Of a stretch of 8,670 bases of DNA, positions 6,068 to 8,670 are shown piece by piece (within the stretch, counting starts at the first letter, position 1; each line of letters begins with the position of its first letter). The notes under the pieces are model-generated. The model had not been told where the DNA came from and did not search any database. It saw nothing but the letters and a program-made list of their open reading frames with translations. A program made the position numbers and the translations under genes. The stretch covers positions 1-8,670 of the forward strand of contig NZ_DATERI010000011.1 of the NCBI RefSeq assembly GCF_035271705.1, read 5' to 3'. The DNA is from Buttiauxella sp035271705 (lineage in GTDB: Bacteria > Pseudomonadota > Gammaproteobacteria > Enterobacterales > Enterobacteriaceae).

Positions 6068-6985
6068 ATGATTGTTCGTCCGCATCAACATTGGTTAATC
6101 CGCTTATTTGTCTGGCATGGTTCGGTTCTACAAAAAATCTATTCACGCCTGCTGCTCAATGTCGCGCTCTCGATTAGCGTGATTTTCTTTCTGCCATGGT
6201 ATGAAACGCTCGGCATAAAACTCACCATCGCGCCCTTCAGTATTCTTGGCGTGGCTATAGCGATATTTTTGGGTTTCCGAAATAGTGTCTGTTATGCCCG
6301 CTTTAACGAAGCACGCACCTTGTGGGGGCAACTGGCAATTACCCAGCGTTCATTCTTGCGCGAGACAAAAAGTTTACTGGGCGACGATGACGCTCAGATA
6401 AAAGCGTTGGTCAATTTGCAGGTTGCGTTCTGTCATGCTCTACGGCTGGCATTACGTCAGCGCCCGGTAGAAAAAACGCTGAAAAAACACCTGGCCTGCG
6501 ATGACTTACAATGGGTGCTACAAAGCCACGCACCTTGTAATCGTATATTGCAGCTGATGGGGGATTGGCTTGCCGATAAGCGCAAGCAAGGCCTGATTTC
6601 CGACGTGGTGTGGAGCAGCTTGAATCATCATCTTAACGATCTTTCGGCGGTTGCCGGAGGCTGTGAGCGCATTGCCAACACGCCAATACCGTTCGCCTAC
6701 ACGCTGATTTTGCATCGTACCGTTTATCTTTTTTGCATCATGTTGCCGTTTGCGCTGGTGACCGACCTGCACTACATGACGCCATTCTTGTCGGTGTTTA
6801 TTTCGTATACCTTTATTTCCCTCGACACCCTGGCAGAAGAACTGGAAGAGCCGTTTGGTACGGAAGACAATGACCTGCCGCTGGATGCCATTTGCAACTC
6901 CATTGAGCGGGATTTACACGATATGGATGAGAGTGAGCAGTTGCCCGAGAAGTTACGCCCGAACCGCTATTATCGCCTCAGTTAA
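6068..6985 (+). CDS. yneE: Bestrophin-like ion channel YneE
   Basis: This 305-residue membrane protein matches my recollection of E. coli YneE from the first residues (MIVRPHQHWL) to the last (about 304 residues there). Prokaryotic bestrophins of this type, such as the Klebsiella KpBest channel, form homopentameric cation-selective pores in the inner membrane. Hydrophobic spans lie at about 27-47, 56-75, 209-231 and 238-254. The segment FSILGVAIAIFLGFRN (57-72) carries V62, I66 and F70, spaced like the hydrophobic neck of the pore. ALVTDLHYMTPF (229-240) and LAEELEEPFGTEDNDLPLD (255-273) are the conserved blocks near the C-terminal end. I chose the ATG at 6068 by homology. The alternative TTG at 6053 adds only five residues. 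No Shine-Dalgarno is visible before either, so translation may be weak. Its physiological role in enterobacteria is unknown. Confidence 0.93.
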   Translation: MIVRPHQHWLIRLFVWHGSVLQKIYSRLLLNVALSISVIFFLPWYETLGIKLTIAPFSILGVAIAIFLGFRNSVCYARFNEARTLWGQLAITQRSFLRETKSLLGDDDAQIKALVNLQVAFCHALRLALRQRPVEKTLKKHLACDDLQWVLQSHAPCNRILQLMGDWLADKRKQGLISDVVWSSLNHHLNDLSAVAGGCERIANTPIPFAYTLILHRTVYLFCIMLPFALVTDLHYMTPFLSVFISYTFISLDTLAEELEEPFGTEDNDLPLDAICNSIERDLHDMDESEQLPEKLRPNRYYRLS

Positions 6986-6996
6986 TCAGCGCTATT

Positions 6997-7123
6997 GATA
7001 CTCTAAATAATTCGAGTGACGGAAAGGCGACCAGGCCGTAAGTCCCCAGGAACATAGATAACTATGTGACTGGGGCGCACGGGTGCAGTCAACGCATCAG
7101 TCGCTCGAAGTATGACGAGTATC
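6997..7123. repeat. ERIC element (enterobacterial repetitive intergenic consensus), full length
   Basis: This 127-bp imperfect palindrome has the ERIC signature. Its ends are inverted copies (GATACTCtaaataattCGAG against CTCGaagtatgacGAGTATC). At the centre, CCCCAG (7044-7049) pairs with CTGGGG (7070-7075) and ACATAG (7052-7057) with CTATGT (7062-7067) around a 4-base loop. The core equals the well-known ERIC primer region (CCCCAGGA, GTGACTGGGG). It fills the gap between yneE and the convergent DUF1993 gene and reaches into that gene's stop codon. ERICs are non-autonomous repeats, and the transcribed hairpin can affect mRNA stability or termination. Confidence 0.93.
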
Positions 7124-7622
7124 AGAATGGGCCGACGAAATCGCGCTTCCCTAACGGCACTCCAGCCTGACGCAAAATGTCGTAGGCAGTGGTGAAGTGG
7201 AAATAGAAGTTCGGTGTGGCAAACTTGTAGACGTAGCTGCGCGCGGTGAAACGCAGTTCGTGGTCACGTGCCATCACGACGATTGGGCGCTCGTCGTCGC
7301 CATCGAGCTGTGTGTCGCTAATCCCTTGCATGAACACGGTGGTGGCTTTGATACGCGCCTGAAGCTGCGCGATAGTGGTTTCATTATCTTCCATGACCGG
7401 CGCATCAACGTTTGCCAGGCGTGCAACGGCACGTTTTGCCATATCGGTGGTGATTTGCACCTGACGCACCAGCGGATACATGTCTGCCGCAAGCGCTGCC
7501 GTAAGCAGGCTCTCTTCTGTTTTGTCGTTCTCTTTGGCCCATGTGGCGGCTTTCTCAAGGATGGCAGACAAATTGGTTAAGCCGTGGATGAACTGCGCAT
7601 TGGTTTCGCTGTAAATCGACAT
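7122..7622 (-). CDS. DUF1993 domain-containing protein
   Basis: The protein is a small soluble one of 166 residues from the ATG at 7622. AAGGAAG sits about 7 bases upstream. The longer frame to 7670 adds a stretch with no homology logic. The sequence is helical, beginning MSIYSETNAQFIHGLTNLSA and ending with the diagnostic NFYFHFTTAYDILRQAGVPLGKRDF block of DUF1993. Such proteins are thought to adopt a DinB/YfiT-like four-helix bundle, and their biochemical role is unknown. DMYPLVRQVQ (48-57) and RSYVYKFATPNFYFH (128-142) are the other conserved parts. The last codons GPF and the TGA abut the ERIC element, which supplies two of the three stop bases. It lies 78 bases downstream of the rhodanese gene on the same strand and could be cotranscribed. 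Confidence 0.85.
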   Translation of the reverse strand: MSIYSETNAQFIHGLTNLSAILEKAATWAKENDKTEESLLTAALAADMYPLVRQVQITTDMAKRAVARLANVDAPVMEDNETTIAQLQARIKATTVFMQGISDTQLDGDDERPIVVMARDHELRFTARSYVYKFATPNFYFHFTTAYDILRQAGVPLGKRDFVGPF

Positions 7623-7675
7623 TGTTACTTCCTTTAGACATGACAAAAGTGATGGCAAGATTACACTCACTTAGC

Positions 7676-7711
7676 GCTTCGCGGATAGCAAATTCCTGCC
7701 TCAGGCGAAGC
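7676..7711. repeat. Inverted repeat at the rhodanese 3' end
   Basis: GCTTCGC (7676-7682) and GCGAAGC (7705-7711) form a perfect 7-bp stem with a 22-base loop; the second arm lies in the last codons of the rhodanese gene. There is no U-run after it on the minus strand, so it is a weak terminator at most and may simply protect the transcript end. Confidence 0.3.
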
Positions 7712-8090
7712 TAAATCCTTCATCTGCCCACCCGGTAATCCCACCAATCATCACTTTCACTGGCCGACCCAAACGCGCCAGTTTTAACGCCGCACGGTCG
7801 GCACCGTTGCAATGTGGCCCGGCGCAATACACGACAAACAGCGTATCGGCTGGCCACTGCGCCATGCGTTCCGCCGATATTTCCCGATGCGGTAAATGAA
7901 GCGCACCAGGAATATGGCGATGAGCAAAAGTCTCTGGAGAACCCACAACATGCAGCAGCACAAAGTCCATATCTTGTTCTGTTATTGCACTATGGACATC
8001 GTCGCAGTCAGTTTCGAGACACAGACGCTGGAAAAAATGCGCGGCGGCAATTTCAGGGCTAGCAGCGGGGAAATCAGTAACATAACTCAT
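7701..8090 (-). CDS. Single-domain rhodanese-like sulfurtransferase
   Basis: The cytoplasmic protein has 129 residues, the normal size of a single rhodanese domain. It has no signal peptide. The CH2A-like block GSPETFAHRHIPGALHLPHRE (50-70) precedes the active-site loop YCAGPHCNGADRAA (88-101). There Cys89 is the predicted persulfide-carrying nucleophile, with a second cysteine at 94. The C-terminal IGGITGWADEGF is the usual rhodanese end. It should move sulfur from a donor to a thiophilic acceptor; the partner is unknown. GAGG lies 9 bases before the ATG. Its divergent neighbour is the FtrA-like regulator, 79 bases away, an arrangement in which the regulator commonly controls the rhodanese. 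Confidence 0.9.
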   Translation of the reverse strand: MSYVTDFPAASPEIAAAHFFQRLCLETDCDDVHSAITEQDMDFVLLHVVGSPETFAHRHIPGALHLPHREISAERMAQWPADTLFVVYCAGPHCNGADRAALKLARLGRPVKVMIGGITGWADEGFSFA

Positions 8091-8169
8091 AGCGACGCCT
8101 CATGACGGTTAATCAATAGTAGTAAGTTATCACTATAGAGTGCAGCGTGTGACTTGACGTGTGGCAGAA
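8091..8169. promoter_or_regulatory. Divergent rhodanese / ftrA-like control region
   Basis: The 79-base gap must hold both promoters. CACTATAGAGTG (8131-8142) is a near-palindrome with TATAGA on the plus strand and TATAGT on the minus strand, each able to serve as a -10. No -35 is convincing at 17 bases on either side: TTAATC (8109-8114) is the nearest for the plus strand, at 19 bases. An AraC-type autoregulator would bind in or beside this segment. Confidence 0.35.
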
Positions 8170-8670
8170 ATGACAGATAACGTGAAGATCATGACAATCG
8201 TTCAGGATAGACCTTTGCAAAACCCTCTTGTTGTCGCGCTGGCCTATGACGGCCTGTGCACCTTTGAATTTGGCGTGGCGGTAGAAGTCTTTGGCCTGCC
8301 ACGCCCGGAAATGGGCGAAAACTGGTATCGATTTGCGGTGGCGGGAATCGAACCTGGCGAACTTAGGGCGACGGGAGGCATTCGGCTGGCGGTGGACGGC
8401 GGCCTATCTCTGCTGGAGGAAGCCGGAACGATTATTGTGCCTGGCTGGCGCGGTGCCGACGAACCCGTTCCAGATGAATTATGCGAGGCATTACGCGCGG
8501 CACATTTGCGCGGCGCGCGGATTATGTCGATTTGCTCTGGCGTGTTTGTGCTGGCAGCCAGCGGTTTGCTTAATGGATTACAGGCCTCAACGCACTGGCG
8601 TTACACCGAAAAGCTGCAACTACGGTATCCTGAAATTCAGGTGATGCCCGATGTGTTGTATATCGATAAC
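8170..8670 (+). CDS. ftrA: FtrA/GlxA-type transcriptional regulator (DJ-1/PfpI-like domain plus AraC HTH), N-terminal part
   Basis: The gene runs off the right edge; 167 codons are present of an expected 310-330. The visible part is the DJ-1/PfpI-like (GATase1-AraC) sensor domain: NPLVVALAYDGLCTFEFGVA (18-37) starts the fold, VEVFGLPRPEMGENWYRFAV follows, then IIVPGWRGADEP (88-99), the nucleophile-elbow MSICSGVFVLAASGLLNG (119-136) with Cys122, and STHWRYTEKL (140-149). The C-terminal AraC helix-turn-helix lies beyond the window. The start is uncertain: ATG at 8170 or in-frame ATG at 8191 (residue 8), neither with a strong Shine-Dalgarno. The homologous region begins only at about residue 18. 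The symbol follows the common naming of this family in enterobacteria and should be read as a family label. The gene diverges from the rhodanese gene, its probable target. Confidence 0.85.
   Translation, partial: MTDNVKIMTIVQDRPLQNPLVVALAYDGLCTFEFGVAVEVFGLPRPEMGENWYRFAVAGIEPGELRATGGIRLAVDGGLSLLEEAGTIIVPGWRGADEPVPDELCEALRAAHLRGARIMSICSGVFVLAASGLLNGLQASTHWRYTEKLQLRYPEIQVMPDVLYIDN

Noticed and set aside
7197..7580. Overlapping plus- and minus-strand frames within the DUF1993 gene
   Set aside because: They lie in other frames of a gene with a strong Shine-Dalgarno and the diagnostic DUF1993 C-terminal block.
8291..8644. Plus-strand frame of 117 codons inside the ftrA-like gene
   Set aside because: It is a shifted frame of the regulator, Trp/Cys/Arg-rich and without homology; the true frame is open to the window edge and carries all the family motifs.

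Overview
The window looks like chromosomal DNA of a member of the Enterobacteriaceae, in the Enterobacter/Lelliottia/Klebsiella/Citrobacter range; I cannot name a species. The reasons are a close relative of E. coli YneE, a full-length ERIC repeat, a Tar/Tsr-type chemoreceptor behind a textbook FliA (sigma-28) promoter, and an FtrA/GlxA-type regulator divergent from a rhodanese. I see no insertion sequence, tRNA, rRNA, CRISPR array, integrase or phage gene.

Left edge (1-440): on the minus strand, the first 19 codons of a Gfo/Idh/MocA-type dehydrogenase are joined by a 4-base ATGA overlap to the last third of a sugar phosphate isomerase/epimerase. The isomerase has lost its N-terminal two thirds. 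Its frame breaks at about 350-372 and unrelated sequence follows, so this is a deletion or insertion scar. Across the scar, the plus-strand gene at 542-1495 encodes a secreted outer-membrane beta-barrel protein of the solitary autotransporter-barrel type.

Centre (1500-4700): a periplasmic phytase-like/esterase-like protein (minus) and a methyl-accepting chemotaxis protein (plus) diverge from a 172-bp intergenic region that carries the FliA promoter. Each of these two genes converges with an outward neighbour. Both convergent junctions hold a copy of the same ~33-bp palindromic repeat, which can fold into a hairpin readable from either side.

Right half (4700-7120): a MetE C-terminal-domain-like, zinc-dependent, cobalamin-independent methyltransferase (minus) diverges from the bestrophin-like channel gene yneE (plus). 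Their shared upstream region carries a perfect MetR-type palindrome, a second near-perfect one two helical turns away, and a MetJ-like tandem box. Together these suggest methionine/homocysteine control of the methyltransferase. A 127-bp ERIC element fills the gap between yneE and the convergent DUF1993 gene and supplies two bases of that gene's stop codon.

Right edge (7120-8670): the DUF1993 protein and a single-domain rhodanese lie in tandem on the minus strand. The rhodanese diverges from a GATase1-AraC (FtrA-like) regulator that runs off the window.

Most of this is ordinary enterobacterial accessory-core DNA. The points most worth following are the scar beside the outer-membrane gene, the predicted Met regulation of the MetE-like gene, and the ERIC-built stop codon. 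I did not find convincing evidence of a wholly new multi-gene system.
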